NCBI RefSeq assembly: GCF_018069705.1
Contig: NZ_CP072943.1
Location: forward strand, 2,605,453 to 2,669,452
Length of the DNA: 64,000 nt
Source of the DNA: Aminithiophilus ramosus
GTDB lineage: Bacteria > Synergistota > Synergistia > Synergistales > Aminithiophilaceae
Direction: 5' to 3'
Shown here: positions 32,823 to 41,636 of the stretch, in pieces
How the letters are laid out: the number at the start of each line of letters is the position of its first letter
Position numbering within the stretch: the stretch's first letter is position 1
The notes under the pieces: generated by a model
What the model saw: only the letters and a program-made list of their open reading frames with translations
Told to the model about the DNA's origin: nothing
Databases searched by the model: none
Position numbers and translations under genes: made by a program

Positions 32823-34217
32823 CTAGATGATCCGGAAGGCGCCGTGGAGCGTGCAGCGCCGCAGGCGGCAGAAGGAAAGCGGCGTCGTCGGCCCCTGCCC
32901 CGTCGACGTGGCGATGGTGAAGGCCGTGGGACAGTCGCCGCCGTAGCCCAGGGAGGCGAAGGAGGGGGCGTTCTTGGTGAAGATCGTCGTCTCCATGACG
33001 CGGGCCATGAGGCTCATGTTGTCGATGTTGGTGCTGTGGATGGCGGCGGAGTGACGGAAGCCGTGCTCGACGCGGAGGGCCATGGCCAGGGCCTCCTTGA
33101 AGTCGGCGACGCGCACCAGGGGGAGGATGGGCATGAGCATCTCCTCCTGGACGAAGGGATCGTCCTCCTCGCACTCGACGAGGACGATCCGCGTCTTGGC
33201 GGGGACGACGATGCCGATCTCCTTGAGGAGCCAGGTGGCGTCCTTGCCGATGCACTTTTTGTTGGGCTTGCCCTTGTCGTCGAAGACCAGCTCGCGGAGC
33301 CGGGCGATCTCGGCAGGCGACTTGAGCTCGTGGGCCCCGTTCTCCAGCATGTGCTTTTTGAGCTCGTCGGCGACGCAGTTGACGACGATGAGCTCCTTCT
33401 CCGACGTGCAGGGGAGATTGTTGTCGAAGGAACAGCCCAGGATGACGTCGATGGCGGCCTGGCGGACATGGGCCGTCTCGTCGACGACGACGGGGGGATT
33501 GCCCGGCCCGGCCCCGATGGCCGGCTTGCCCGAGCAGAGGGCGGCGTGGACGACGCCGGGACCTCCCGTGGCCGCCACGAGGCGGACGAGAGGATGCTTC
33601 ATCAGGCTGTCGACGTTCTCCATGCTGATGGCCGTCAGCGTCGCGACGAGGCCGCAGGGAGCTCCGTTGCGCCCCAGCGACTCGTTGATGACCTCGACGG
33701 CCCGCAGCGTCGAGGCCTTGGCTCCCGGGTGGGGGGCGAAGACGACGGCGTTGCCGCCGGAGAGCATGGCGATGGCGTTGTTGATGACCGAGGCCACGGG
33801 GTTCGTCGACGGCGTGATGGAGGCGATGACGCCGAAGGGAGAGAGCTCTTCGATGACGAGACCGTTGTCGCCCGAGACGGCCTTGGTGGTGAAATATTCG
33901 GGACCGGGCGTCTTGGTGATGGCCAGCTCCTTCTTCAGGAGTTTGTCGTCGAGACGGCCCATGCCCGTATCCTCCAGGGCGAGGCGGGAGAGCTCCTCCA
34001 GGTGCTCCATGAGATCGGCGCGGAGGCCGTTGATGATCTTCGTCTTGGCCGCGATGTTGAAATCGCGGTGCCAGATCTTCTGAGCCGTGGCGGCCGCCTG
34101 AACGGCCTGATCCACGTCGTCGTAGCCGTAGATGCAGCGGCTGCCGCCGGAGTTGATTTCACCTTCGATGCGCGTCAGCACCTGCCTGACGATCTGGGCG
34201 AGGTCCTTTTGATCCAT
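32823..34217 (-). CDS. pduP: CoA-acylating propionaldehyde dehydrogenase
   Basis: 464 residues. The N-terminal 18 (DQKDLAQIVRQVLTRIEGE) form the well-known PduP encapsulation helix. The catalytic Cys is in NNLPCTSEKE, with SPFGVIASITPSTNP and GAGPGNPPVVVDE around the cofactor. It oxidises the dehydratase product (propionaldehyde or 3-hydroxypropionaldehyde) to acyl-CoA inside the compartment using NAD+ and CoA. The ATG at 34217 follows GGAGG by eight bases. It is the only such enzyme in the window, so both the B12 and GRE routes must feed it. Confidence 0.95.
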   Translation of the reverse strand: MDQKDLAQIVRQVLTRIEGEINSGGSRCIYGYDDVDQAVQAAATAQKIWHRDFNIAAKTKIINGLRADLMEHLEELSRLALEDTGMGRLDDKLLKKELAITKTPGPEYFTTKAVSGDNGLVIEELSPFGVIASITPSTNPVASVINNAIAMLSGGNAVVFAPHPGAKASTLRAVEVINESLGRNGAPCGLVATLTAISMENVDSLMKHPLVRLVAATGGPGVVHAALCSGKPAIGAGPGNPPVVVDETAHVRQAAIDVILGCSFDNNLPCTSEKELIVVNCVADELKKHMLENGAHELKSPAEIARLRELVFDDKGKPNKKCIGKDATWLLKEIGIVVPAKTRIVLVECEEDDPFVQEEMLMPILPLVRVADFKEALAMALRVEHGFRHSAAIHSTNIDNMSLMARVMETTIFTKNAPSFASLGYGGDCPTAFTIATSTGQGPTTPLSFCRLRRCTLHGAFRII

Positions 34218-34246
34218 GCCCGTCACCTCCACCTTCCCGAAAAAAA

Positions 34247-35206
34247 TTAGGACTCGAAAAGACTGTTCCAGACGTCGCGGGACTTGCCCGCCACGATCTG
34301 ATCTTCTTCCACCGACCCGCCGCTGACGCCGACGGCGCCGACGGTCTTCCCCTCTTCCGTCAGGGGAACGCCTCCGCCGAAACAGCAGAGCCCCGGATCG
34401 GAGGCCAGGCCGTACAGGGGCGCTCCCGGCTGGACGAGGCGGGAGAGCTCCTCCGTCGACAGGCGGAGACGGGCCGCCGTCCTGGCCTTCTTCGGAGCCA
34501 GGTCGATGCTGACGGGAAGGGCCCCGTCCATGCGGTGAAGGGCCACGAGATCGCCTCCGGCGTCGACGGCGGCGACGACCATGGGAACGCCCACGCGGTC
34601 GGCCTCGCCTTCGGCCTCGGCCAGAAGCCGTTTGGCCCGTTCGAGGGTCATCCCGCCCTGCCCCTTGTCCTTTTCGGCGGCCAGGACCAGGTCGGTGACG
34701 CGGGCGACGAAGGCCTCGCCGTCACAGGCCAGGGCAAGGGCGTAGAGGAAATCGGAGAGACGGTTCATGTAGACGTAGGCCTCTTCGGCCATGAGCTCTT
34801 TCTCCAGGAGTTCCGAGGCCATCCGCTCGGCCCGCCGAACGATGGATCGGGCCTGATGAACGGCGCTTCCCGCCAGGGAGCCGCCGGGGAGGACGAACTG
34901 CCCCTGCGAGGGCCACTGGGCCTGAAGGGCGTCGATCCGCGCCTCCAGGATCCGGGGATCGGGGGGAGGAACGTCGCGCGTGCCCCGGGCCACATAGGCC
35001 ATGAGGGCCATGAGCTCCCTCTGGGCGAACTCCATCTCGGCCCCGAGAGGCTCCGTGGGGCGGCCGCTCTTGGCGATCCCCAGAACGCTGTTGGCCTCGT
35101 CGAGGGTGCCGTTGAGCTCGATGCGGACGTCTCTTTTGGAGACCTTCGATCCGTCCCAGAGGCGCGTCGTTCCCCTGTCGCCGCCGCCGGTGTAGATGGG
35201 CGCCAT
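34247..35206 (-). CDS. pduO: PduO-type cob(I)alamin adenosyltransferase with C-terminal GlcG/HbpS domain
   Basis: 319 residues. N-terminal adenosyltransferase domain (1-185): YTGGGDRGTT, ELNGTLDEANS, FVLPGGS and the RAERMASELL/ NRLSDFLYALA region of the active site. C-terminal PduO_C/GlcG domain (about 190-319) begins MTLERAKRLLAEAEGEAD and has VGAVGVSGGSVEEDQ. It makes adenosylcobalamin for PduCDE; the C-terminal domain can bind haem or be structural. Present only to serve the B12 enzyme, unlike the GRE modules. Confidence 0.94.
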   Translation of the reverse strand: MAPIYTGGGDRGTTRLWDGSKVSKRDVRIELNGTLDEANSVLGIAKSGRPTEPLGAEMEFAQRELMALMAYVARGTRDVPPPDPRILEARIDALQAQWPSQGQFVLPGGSLAGSAVHQARSIVRRAERMASELLEKELMAEEAYVYMNRLSDFLYALALACDGEAFVARVTDLVLAAEKDKGQGGMTLERAKRLLAEAEGEADRVGVPMVVAAVDAGGDLVALHRMDGALPVSIDLAPKKARTAARLRLSTEELSRLVQPGAPLYGLASDPGLCCFGGGVPLTEEGKTVGAVGVSGGSVEEDQIVAGKSRDVWNSLFES

Positions 35207-35506
35207 CTACCTCGCCTCCAGATCGACGTCGAGGCTGTCGACGATGCCCACGACGGCCGCATCGATGGGAGAGGCCCCTTCGGCGGCCGAGGCCCGCGCC
35301 GAGCTGCCGGAGCAGAAGAGAACCGTCTCTCCTATGCCCGCTCCGACGAGATCGACGGCCACGAGGAAACCGTCCTTGTCCTCGACGGCCACGAGGTCCC
35401 CACCGGCCTGGGGCCTGAGGATCTGGAGAACGAGCAGCTTGTGGCCGACGAGACGATCATCCTTGCGGGTGGCGACGACGTTGCCGACGATTCTGCCCAG
35501 TTTCAC
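35207..35506 (-). CDS. pduN: BMC pentameric vertex protein (EutN/CcmL/PduN)
   Basis: 99 residues beginning KLGRIVGNVVATRKDDRLVGHKLL in two blocks, the typical EutN/CcmL beta-barrel, with VAVDLVGAGIGETVLF. Pentamers cap the corners of the shell. Start GTG at 35506. It ends directly at the pduO start and overlaps the next gene by four bases. Confidence 0.94.
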   Translation of the reverse strand: MKLGRIVGNVVATRKDDRLVGHKLLVLQILRPQAGGDLVAVEDKDGFLVAVDLVGAGIGETVLFCSGSSARASAAEGASPIDAAVVGIVDSLDVDLEAR

Positions 35507-35808
35507 CGCACATCCCCCCATTCTTTCAGGGCCGCCAGGGCCAACTTGACATCGGCCACGGCCCCGACGAAGGCTATGGTGTTGATCTGTTGGGGACAGT
35601 TGCCGACGATCTCTCCGGCGGCGACGGAAGAGGCCTTGGTGGCCACGTCGACGGCGGCCAGAATCTCCGCCACGGGCCCCTGGACGAGAAGGACCGCTCC
35701 CCAGGAGGCCTTCTCCATGGCCTCGTCTTTCCGGGAGCCCATGCGCCGTTCGATGATGCGGCGACAGGCCTCGGTCGGCTTGACGACAAGGTGGGCGTTC
35801 ATGGCCAT
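35503..35808 (-). CDS. divergent BMC-domain shell protein
   Basis: 101 residues. After a 36-residue basic N-terminal segment (EACRRIIERRMGSRKDEAM) comes a single BMC domain whose parts align to the standard fold: WGAVLLVQGPVAEILAAVDVA for the first strand and helix, then INTIAFVGAVADVKLALAAL for the [10 protein letters not shown] region. The conserved pore motif is replaced by GNCPQQ. ATG behind GGAGG by eight bases. It lies between pduM and pduN. I cannot place it in a named subfamily; it may give a distinct pore. Confidence 0.75.
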   Translation of the reverse strand: MAMNAHLVVKPTEACRRIIERRMGSRKDEAMEKASWGAVLLVQGPVAEILAAVDVATKASSVAAGEIVGNCPQQINTIAFVGAVADVKLALAALKEWGDVR

Positions 35809-35811
35809 CGT

Positions 35812-36492
35812 CTATCCCTCCTTCAGTGCGACGCCGAGTCCCCTGAGCCGATCGCGGGCCTCGTCGGTGAGACGGGCCGAGGGACCGAGACGGACCACCG
35901 CGATCCCTTTCAGCCGAGGAGCGAGTTCGAGCCAGCTCACCCACCCGGCGCGATCGAGACATAACTCCCGAGGCCGTTCCTCCACGACCGGCGTCGGGAC
36001 GGAAGGACCCGAGGTGCTCCCGTCGCCGCCCTCCCCCTCTCCGCCGAGGAGGACGCAGCCCAGGTCGCGAAGGCGCTCCAGAGACCGGCGATGGAGGCTG
36101 CCGATGGGCCCGCTCCAGCTCGACCAGCGGGCCAGGGCGGAGACATCGAGGAGAAGAGGCCGCCGAGCCCCAAGGCAGCCGGCGGCCAGGCGCCCCTCGG
36201 GCGAGGCGGGCAGGCCGTCGAGGAGGTCCCGCAGCAGCTCGACGCGCGCGGCGGGAACGACGAGCATGTCCAGCGTCAAGGCCTCCTCCTCCGGGGCGGA
36301 AAGGAGGGAGAGGCGATAGGCCGGGCGCAGATCGCGCGGGAAGACACAGCCCGGAGCGAGGTAGTGGATCCACGAGACGGTCTCGGGAGGGACGAAGGAC
36401 TCCGGCGCCGTCTCGTACCACCAGAGAAGCCCCACTCGGGGAAGGGCCAGCCGCCTCAGGGCCTTTTCGACCAGACCGTCAAGAACCGTCAC
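35812..36492 (-). CDS. pduM: PduM-like microcompartment protein
   Basis: 226 residues. The C-terminal 50 residues (LDRAGWVSWLELAPRLKGIAV and on to the end) and a mid segment RRPLLLDVSALARW align by eye to Salmonella PduM (LHAGSVLSYRDVALLSRGRVVV). The gene order with pduN, pduO and pduP next also fits. PduM is required for proper organelle structure; its mechanism is unknown. This protein is longer than PduM (about 163) through an N-terminal region and a Gly/Ser insert, so the call is moderate. Confidence 0.6.
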   Translation of the reverse strand: MTVLDGLVEKALRRLALPRVGLLWWYETAPESFVPPETVSWIHYLAPGCVFPRDLRPAYRLSLLSAPEEEALTLDMLVVPAARVELLRDLLDGLPASPEGRLAAGCLGARRPLLLDVSALARWSSWSGPIGSLHRRSLERLRDLGCVLLGGEGEGGDGSTSGPSVPTPVVEERPRELCLDRAGWVSWLELAPRLKGIAVVRLGPSARLTDEARDRLRGLGVALKEG

Positions 36493-37339
36493 GGCGATCC
36501 CTCCAGAGGCTGAGAGCGATTCCCAGGGGCGTCACGAGAAGAGGCTCGGGAGCCAGATCGACGCGATGCCCCACCACGGAGGAGAGGATCTCCTCCGCGC
36601 CGGGAAGATCGGCACCTCCTCCCACGAGGACGATGGGCATCCCGCCGAGATGGCCGCTGCGCTCCAGATGGTCGCGGGCGATGGTGGCCATCTTCTCGAG
36701 GACGGGCTTGAGGACGGGGGCGAAGCGCCGCTGCTCGTTCCTGTCCCGCTTGAGCGTCTCGGCCTCGTCGAAGGAGATCCCCCGGCTGCCGGCGAGGACG
36801 AGTGTCATGTGCGTCCCTCCCGTGGGCTCATCGGCCGTATAGAGGACCTGCCCCTCGTCGAGGACGGAAATCCCCGTCGTCCCGCCGCCGATGTCGATGA
36901 TGGCGCCTCTCTCCATGTTGAGGGCGACGGCGGCGGCCGTCGGCTCCTCGTAAAGCCCCAGACAATCGAAGCCCAGCGTCTCGACGACGTTGGCGCAGAT
37001 CTTGGCCGTCTTCGCCGAAATGCCCGGCGGGTAGGCGGCGGCGCCGACGGCCTTCAGTTCCGTGACGCCGAGCTTGCGGCTCAGCCGCTCCAGGGCCTTT
37101 CTCATTCCCTGGACGGCGGCCCAATAGTCGACGACGACGCCGTCTCGGACCGAGGACTGAGACGATTCCAGGACGGCGGAAAGGGGAAAGCCCTCCTCGT
37201 TGACGGCGACGACGACGAGGTTCGTCGTCCCCAGGTCGAAACCGAGATAGAGCTCCTTCCAGGAAGCCAGGGCTCTGGGGCTTTCAAGAGCCTCGGCGCA
37301 GGCCTCGAGCTGAGGCGTGAGCCAGGGGGAAGAACTCAT
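36479..37339 (-). CDS. eutJ: EutJ-like actin/Hsp70-fold protein
   Basis: 286 residues with the ASKHA nucleotide-binding fold: phosphate-1 LGFDLGTTNLVVV (about 32-44), phosphate-2 GAIIDIGGGTTGISVL and adenosine motif IVLVGGGADLPG. EutJ is proposed to be a chaperone or assembly factor in ethanolamine and some diol compartments. Its presence here gives a mixed pdu/eut gene set. I chose the second ATG (37339), seven bases behind GGAGG. It overlaps the pduM-like gene by 14 bases. Confidence 0.9.
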   Translation of the reverse strand: MSSSPWLTPQLEACAEALESPRALASWKELYLGFDLGTTNLVVVAVNEEGFPLSAVLESSQSSVRDGVVVDYWAAVQGMRKALERLSRKLGVTELKAVGAAAYPPGISAKTAKICANVVETLGFDCLGLYEEPTAAAVALNMERGAIIDIGGGTTGISVLDEGQVLYTADEPTGGTHMTLVLAGSRGISFDEAETLKRDRNEQRRFAPVLKPVLEKMATIARDHLERSGHLGGMPIVLVGGGADLPGAEEILSSVVGHRVDLAPEPLLVTPLGIALSLWRDRRDGS

Positions 37340-37459
37340 GAGCATACCTCCGACGAGTATGAAGCCGTCCGTTCTGCGGAACTCCGGGCCTCCGAGAGGG
37401 GCACGATCTCCCCTCTCGGGCCCGAAGACGAGAGTCTCCGACCCTTGCGGCGGAAGCTC

Positions 37460-37768
37460 CTAATCCTGAGCGATGTCGATCGATTCGGCCCCTTCGGCCC
37501 CGGGGAGAATCTTCTCCGTATCACTGTGAGGCCGGGGAATGACGTGCGTCGAAACGAGCTCGCCGACGCGGCCGGCGGCGGCCGATCCGGCGTCGATGGC
37601 CGCCTTGACGGCCCCCACGTCGCCTCGGACCATGACGGTCACGAGGGCGCCTCCCGTAAGCTTCGATCCCATGAGGGTGACGTTGGCCGCCTTGACCATG
37701 GCGTCAGCGGCCTCGACGGCACCGACGAATCCCTTTGTCTCGATCATGCCGAGCGCTTCCAGAGCCAT
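37460..37768 (-). CDS. pduJ: BMC hexameric shell protein, PduA/J type
   Basis: 102 residues: [17 protein letters not shown], the [19 protein letters not shown] core and [17 protein letters not shown], plus a short acidic tail (ESIDIAQD). It has the ribosome site AAAGGAGG before ATG. The SKLTGG segment replaces the YEKIGS pore-side loop of the other copies, so the pore may differ. Follows the PduK-like gene as pduJ follows pduH/pduK in other loci. Confidence 0.92.
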   Translation of the reverse strand: MALEALGMIETKGFVGAVEAADAMVKAANVTLMGSKLTGGALVTVMVRGDVGAVKAAIDAGSAAAGRVGELVSTHVIPRPHSDTEKILPGAEGAESIDIAQD

Positions 37769-37821
37769 ATGAACGGACCTCCTTTTTCATGTCATTTCTT
37801 CGCCGATCCCGCGCCGTGAGG

Positions 37822-38730
37822 TCAGTTCCTCCCCTTCGGCTCCCTGCTGGGAGGCTTGGGCCGAGAACTTTTCCTCCTTGGAGCCTCTCTCCGAGGAGTG
37901 GCCTCGGGATCGGCCTTCTTCCTGGCAGGGGAAGGCGTTTCCCTCGGCGTCGTCCCCTCGGAAGAGGAAGGCCTTTCGGAAAGACCGGGACGTTCCGCCT
38001 CCGCGATGACGAACATCTCCGCGACGGCGGGTTCCTCTTCGACGGCAGGTCCCTCTTCGACGGCAGGTCCCTTTTCGACGACGGGTTCCTCCGCGACGGC
38101 AGGGCCCTCCGCGACGACGGGGCCCTCTTCGACGGCAGGTCCCTCTTCGACGGCAGGTTCCTCTTCGACGGCAGGTTCCTCTTCGACGGCAGGGCCCTCC
38201 GCGACGACGGGTTCCTCTTCGACGACGGGGCCCTCTTCGACGGCAAGTCCCTCTTCGACGGCAGGGCCCTCTTCGACGGCAAGTCCCTCTTCGACGGCAG
38301 GTCCCTCCGCGACGACGGGTTCCTTTTCGACGGCAGGTCCCTCCGCGACGACGGGTTCCTCTTCGACGGCAGGGCCCTCTTCGACGACGGGTTCCTCTTC
38401 GACGACGGGAGAGGTCTCGATCCACGTCGAGACGCCCAGTGTGTCGCCGTTCCAGACCATGACCGGCCCCAGCCCCGAGGCGGGCCGGGGAATAACGTGG
38501 GCGGAAACGACTCTGTTGACCCGCCCCGCCTCGGCGGAAGCCGCAGCCAGGGCAGCCTTGACGGCGCCGACGTCACCGGAGATCTTGACGGTGATCATGC
38601 CCCCGCCCTTGGAATTCTCCCGGCCCACAAGACGGACATCGGCCGACTTGAGAGCCGCGTCGGCAGCCGCAATGGCCGCGGTCAGGCTGACAGTTTCTAT
38701 GAACCCCAGGGCGGCACGGATCTCTTTCAT
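37822..38730 (-). CDS. PduK-like shell protein with long acidic repeat tail
   Basis: 302 residues. Residues 1-85 are a BMC-H domain ([45 protein letters not shown]). After a short linker, residues 108-238 are about 22 copies of a hexapeptide P-[AV]-V-[EA]-[EK]-[GE], strongly acidic. The last 60 residues turn very basic (ARKKADPEATPRREAPRRKS). PduK proteins also have C-terminal extensions, but the Fe-S cysteines of Salmonella PduK are absent here. The acid-then-base tail could be a flexible tether to cargo or to the cell pole or nucleoid; this is inference. The start is ATG at 38730, or GTG three codons earlier. Confidence 0.85.
   Translation of the reverse strand: MKEIRAALGFIETVSLTAAIAAADAALKSADVRLVGRENSKGGGMITVKISGDVGAVKAALAAASAEAGRVNRVVSAHVIPRPASGLGPVMVWNGDTLGVSTWIETSPVVEEEPVVEEGPAVEEEPVVAEGPAVEKEPVVAEGPAVEEGLAVEEGPAVEEGLAVEEGPVVEEEPVVAEGPAVEEEPAVEEEPAVEEGPAVEEGPVVAEGPAVAEEPVVEKGPAVEEGPAVEEEPAVAEMFVIAEAERPGLSERPSSSEGTTPRETPSPARKKADPEATPRREAPRRKSSRPKPPSREPKGRN
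38014..38409 (-). repeat. 22 tandem 18-base coding repeats
   Basis: An 18-base period (plus strand TCCCTCTTCGACGGCAGG and variants) without spacers, in frame within the PduK-like gene. Units differ mainly at two positions, giving P-A-V-E-E-G and P-V-V-A-E-G types. Such a tract can gain or lose units by slippage without changing frame. Confidence 0.95.
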
Positions 38731-38735
38731 CGTTT

Positions 38736-39227
38736 TCACCGCCTCCTTTCTTTCGCTAACTCCTCCATCACCATCCGCGTGAGGCGGGCGACGAGAGCGT
38801 CCTCTCCTCCGTCGGGCGAAGACGACGTCTCGGGAGAGGGTCGGGGCCCTTCGGCCTCGCTCTCCCGGGGCGGCAGATGCTCGCCTTTGACGAGACAGGC
38901 CGCGGCCTGGCCGATCCAGCGCAGAGAGGGCCCGGCGACGCTTTCGCGCAGGTAGGCCCCCCGCTCGCCGGGGAACTTGGCCAGCGTCACGGCGGCATGG
39001 ATCCCGTCGAGGCCGATGCCCACCTCCAGGCGGGAGCGCCGGGCCGCCTTCTGCGCGAGGGCGACGGCATCGCCCTCGCCTCGGCCCCAGACCAGGGGAA
39101 TGCCCTCCTCTTCGCTGCCGGTGCCGACGAGGGAAAGGGCCCCTTCGTCGACGGCATCGGAGGCCAGGAGGACGATGGCGGGGCGATCGTCGGGGGCCCG
39201 ATCGAGAGGACGGCACCAGACGTTCAT
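38736..39227 (-). CDS. pduH: diol dehydratase reactivase small subunit
   Basis: 163 residues: the PduH/DdrB fold with AIVLLASDAVDEGAL, EEEGIPLVWG and GLDGIHAAVTLA, followed by a variable acidic C-terminal half longer than usual. It works with PduG to swap damaged cobalamin out of PduCDE using ATP. Its ATG overlaps the pduG stop (ATGA). Confidence 0.9.
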   Translation of the reverse strand: MNVWCRPLDRAPDDRPAIVLLASDAVDEGALSLVGTGSEEEGIPLVWGRGEGDAVALAQKAARRSRLEVGIGLDGIHAAVTLAKFPGERGAYLRESVAGPSLRWIGQAAACLVKGEHLPPRESEAEGPRPSPETSSSPDGGEDALVARLTRMVMEELAKERRR

Positions 39228-41056
39228 GCCCCGTCTCCCCTGTAGGTGAGGACCAGCCCCGTGGCGACGGCATTGCGGGGCCCTTCGGTGCCGCGGATGT
39301 TGCCCCGGCCCGAGACGACGCCGTAGCGGGAGAGAACGTCGGTGATCATGGTGGGCACCTCGAAATCGAGGGCCGAACCTCCGACGAGGACGACGTGGTC
39401 GAGAAGCCTCACGTTGTGGGCCGGAGCGACGCGCTCCAGGGCCCGGACGGCGTTGGTGACGAAGACCTCTTTCTTGGCCTTGCGACGGATCTGGCGGACC
39501 CTTTCCATCGTCGTCCTCAGGGGAATCGGCTGGAGAAGGTCCTTTTCGCAGATCAGGGCCACGCGGCCGAAGAGGTGGGGCTCCAGGGGACGGTCGAAGA
39601 AGCGGACCGTCCCGTCCTCCTGGCGGATGTGAAAGACGCTCTCGACCTTGCAGAGGGGGTAGCGCTTGATCGACTCGGCCAGTTCGGGATCGTCGAAGCC
39701 CAGTTCGCTGGCGATGATGGTGTTGACCATGTTGCCGGCCCCGGCGAGGTGGATCAGCTCGACGGTGCCGTTTTCCCGCATGAGCGAGGCGTCGCTGCTC
39801 CCGGCGCCCAAGTCGATGATGGCCAGGGGCGTCTTGGTCCCCGGCGTGGTGAGAGCGCCGTTGATGGCCATTTCGGCCTCGACGCCGCCGATCTCGACGG
39901 CGATGCCCGTCGCGGTCCTGACGGCCTCGGCGAGGTGGCGCATGGGCAGCTCCCTCGTCTCGACCATGACGGCCAGGGCGACGCCGCTCTCCTGGGAGAA
40001 CTCGTCGGCCAGACCGCCGACGACCTTCTGCGGCACCAGGGTATCGACGGCCAGGAGGTCGCGGATGTGGACGTCGGCGATGGGGATGTCCGTCAGGTTC
40101 GACATGGTGCGGCGGACGCGCTCCATCATGCCGCCCACGTTCGTCCCGGGCTGGCCGAAGACGTCCCTCAGGGGATTGCACTCGCGGACCAGGGTCATGA
40201 TGGCCGCGGCCCCCTCCTCCACGTTGAGGCTTCTTCGCCCCGTCGGTCCCTCCAGATAGAGCTCTCCGGCGGGGATGGATCGCTCCTTCACCTCGCCCAG
40301 GGGGGTCCTGATGACGACGGCCGACCGGTTGCCCACGAGGGCCCGCGTGACGGGGACGATCTGACGGGTCTCCTCGGGCGAGAGCCCGAAGAGGGTGGCC
40401 ACGTCATAGGGGTTGGCCAGGGTCTCGACGACGCGGCCCGGCGACGCCACTTCGACGCAGCAGGGCATGGCCAGGGGAACCCTGTCTATGGCTTTGACCT
40501 CGTCGACGATGGGAATGGGACGAGGGAGACGGTTGGCGATGAGGACGCCGTCGTCGCTCTGACAGATGGCGGCCTCGACGGCGACGCCCCTGCCGAGGGC
40601 GACGTTGATCTCGGCGGCGGCCCTCTCGTAGTCCCACTGGGCCGGAATGACGACGGCCACGGGCTTTCCCGAGGGGCAGTCGCGCAAAGACGCGATGGGG
40701 ACGGTCTCGCCGAGGCCGATGCCGACGCCGCCGGGTGTTGTTGGGTTGTGGCCGATCATGGTCGATTCGGTGATGATCGTCTCCGTCACCGTCTCCATCG
40801 CCACGTCTCCGATGACGGGAGCGGCCTCGTTGAGGCGGACCAGATCGACGCGACGGAAATCCTCGCGACCCCAGCCGGCCGACTCAAGGGCCTTGCCCAG
40901 GGCGAGAACGACGCCCCGGGCATTCTGAACGGTCCCCTTGATTCCGGTGGTGGGGTGAAGGGCCGAGGCCAGAAAGGTGATGTCCCGGCCCTCTACGCGG
41001 GCGAGGGCGACCTCCGTCGTCGAGTTGCCGATATCGATGCCTGCGACGATGGACAT
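39224..41056 (-). CDS. pduG: diol dehydratase reactivase large subunit
   Basis: 610 residues, the usual length. It has the ASKHA-type ATP site: AGIDIGNSTTEVALA at the N-terminus and IIDLGAGSSDAS near 425, plus VLVGGSALDFEVP near the end. PduG/DdrA exchanges inactivated cobalamin from the diol dehydratase at the cost of ATP. The gene follows pduE by 28 bases as in classic pdu operons. Confidence 0.95.
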   Translation of the reverse strand: MSIVAGIDIGNSTTEVALARVEGRDITFLASALHPTTGIKGTVQNARGVVLALGKALESAGWGREDFRRVDLVRLNEAAPVIGDVAMETVTETIITESTMIGHNPTTPGGVGIGLGETVPIASLRDCPSGKPVAVVIPAQWDYERAAAEINVALGRGVAVEAAICQSDDGVLIANRLPRPIPIVDEVKAIDRVPLAMPCCVEVASPGRVVETLANPYDVATLFGLSPEETRQIVPVTRALVGNRSAVVIRTPLGEVKERSIPAGELYLEGPTGRRSLNVEEGAAAIMTLVRECNPLRDVFGQPGTNVGGMMERVRRTMSNLTDIPIADVHIRDLLAVDTLVPQKVVGGLADEFSQESGVALAVMVETRELPMRHLAEAVRTATGIAVEIGGVEAEMAINGALTTPGTKTPLAIIDLGAGSSDASLMRENGTVELIHLAGAGNMVNTIIASELGFDDPELAESIKRYPLCKVESVFHIRQEDGTVRFFDRPLEPHLFGRVALICEKDLLQPIPLRTTMERVRQIRRKAKKEVFVTNAVRALERVAPAHNVRLLDHVVLVGGSALDFEVPTMITDVLSRYGVVSGRGNIRGTEGPRNAVATGLVLTYRGDGA

Positions 41057-41084
41057 GGCCGCTCGCCTCCCCTGAAACGAGGCC

Positions 41085-41621
41085 CTAGGCCTCGGGCAGG
41101 TCGCCCTTGAGGAGGTGGCGGCGCTCGTAGACGTCGGCCGCCTCGCGGACGAACCCGGCGCAGATCTTGGCCTCGTACTGCTTCTCCAGCTCCTCGGCCA
41201 TGGACAGAAGCTCGGCCTTGTCGGAGCGGTGGGGACGGAGGGCGTTGTACATGGCCAGGACGCGCTCGTCGGGGATGCGGGTCATCTCGGCGGCACGGCG
41301 GAGGTTACGCGCCACGTGGGGCGTTCCGGCCGCCTCGGCCACCTGGGCCTGATACTCCAGGGCCTGAGGGGTGATGCGGAAGTCCTCGAAGGCCACGGCA
41401 CCGCTCATGACGTTCTCCAGTGTCAGCTCCTCGAACTTCTTGCCCCGGGGGCCGACGAGAAGGTCGGGACGATTGGTGGCCAGAGGATAGTCACCGGCGG
41501 TCAGCTTCTTGCCCTCTTTACTCTCCTGAGCGACGGGAGCCGCCTGAGCCGCTCCATTGACGCCCTTGAGAACCTGGCGGACCAGTTCGGCCACCATCTG
41601 TTCGTTCAATTCCATTGCCAT
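41085..41621 (-). CDS. pduE: B12-dependent diol dehydratase small subunit
   Basis: 178 residues. N-terminal amphipathic helix ELNEQMVAELVRQVLKG resembles a targeting peptide. The PduE core has YPLATNRPDLLVGPRGK and NLRRAAEMTRIPDERVLAMYNALRP. Part of the (CDE)2 adenosylcobalamin enzyme that converts 1,2-propanediol to propionaldehyde or glycerol to 3-hydroxypropionaldehyde. AGGAGG eight bases before ATG. Confidence 0.95.
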   Translation of the reverse strand: MAMELNEQMVAELVRQVLKGVNGAAQAAPVAQESKEGKKLTAGDYPLATNRPDLLVGPRGKKFEELTLENVMSGAVAFEDFRITPQALEYQAQVAEAAGTPHVARNLRRAAEMTRIPDERVLAMYNALRPHRSDKAELLSMAEELEKQYEAKICAGFVREAADVYERRHLLKGDLPEA

Positions 41622-41636
41622 GGGGGCACCTCCTCC

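Noticed and set aside
38014-38409. Short regular repeats considered as a CRISPR array
   Set aside because: Period is 18 bases with no spacers, and the repeats are in frame within a shell protein gene.
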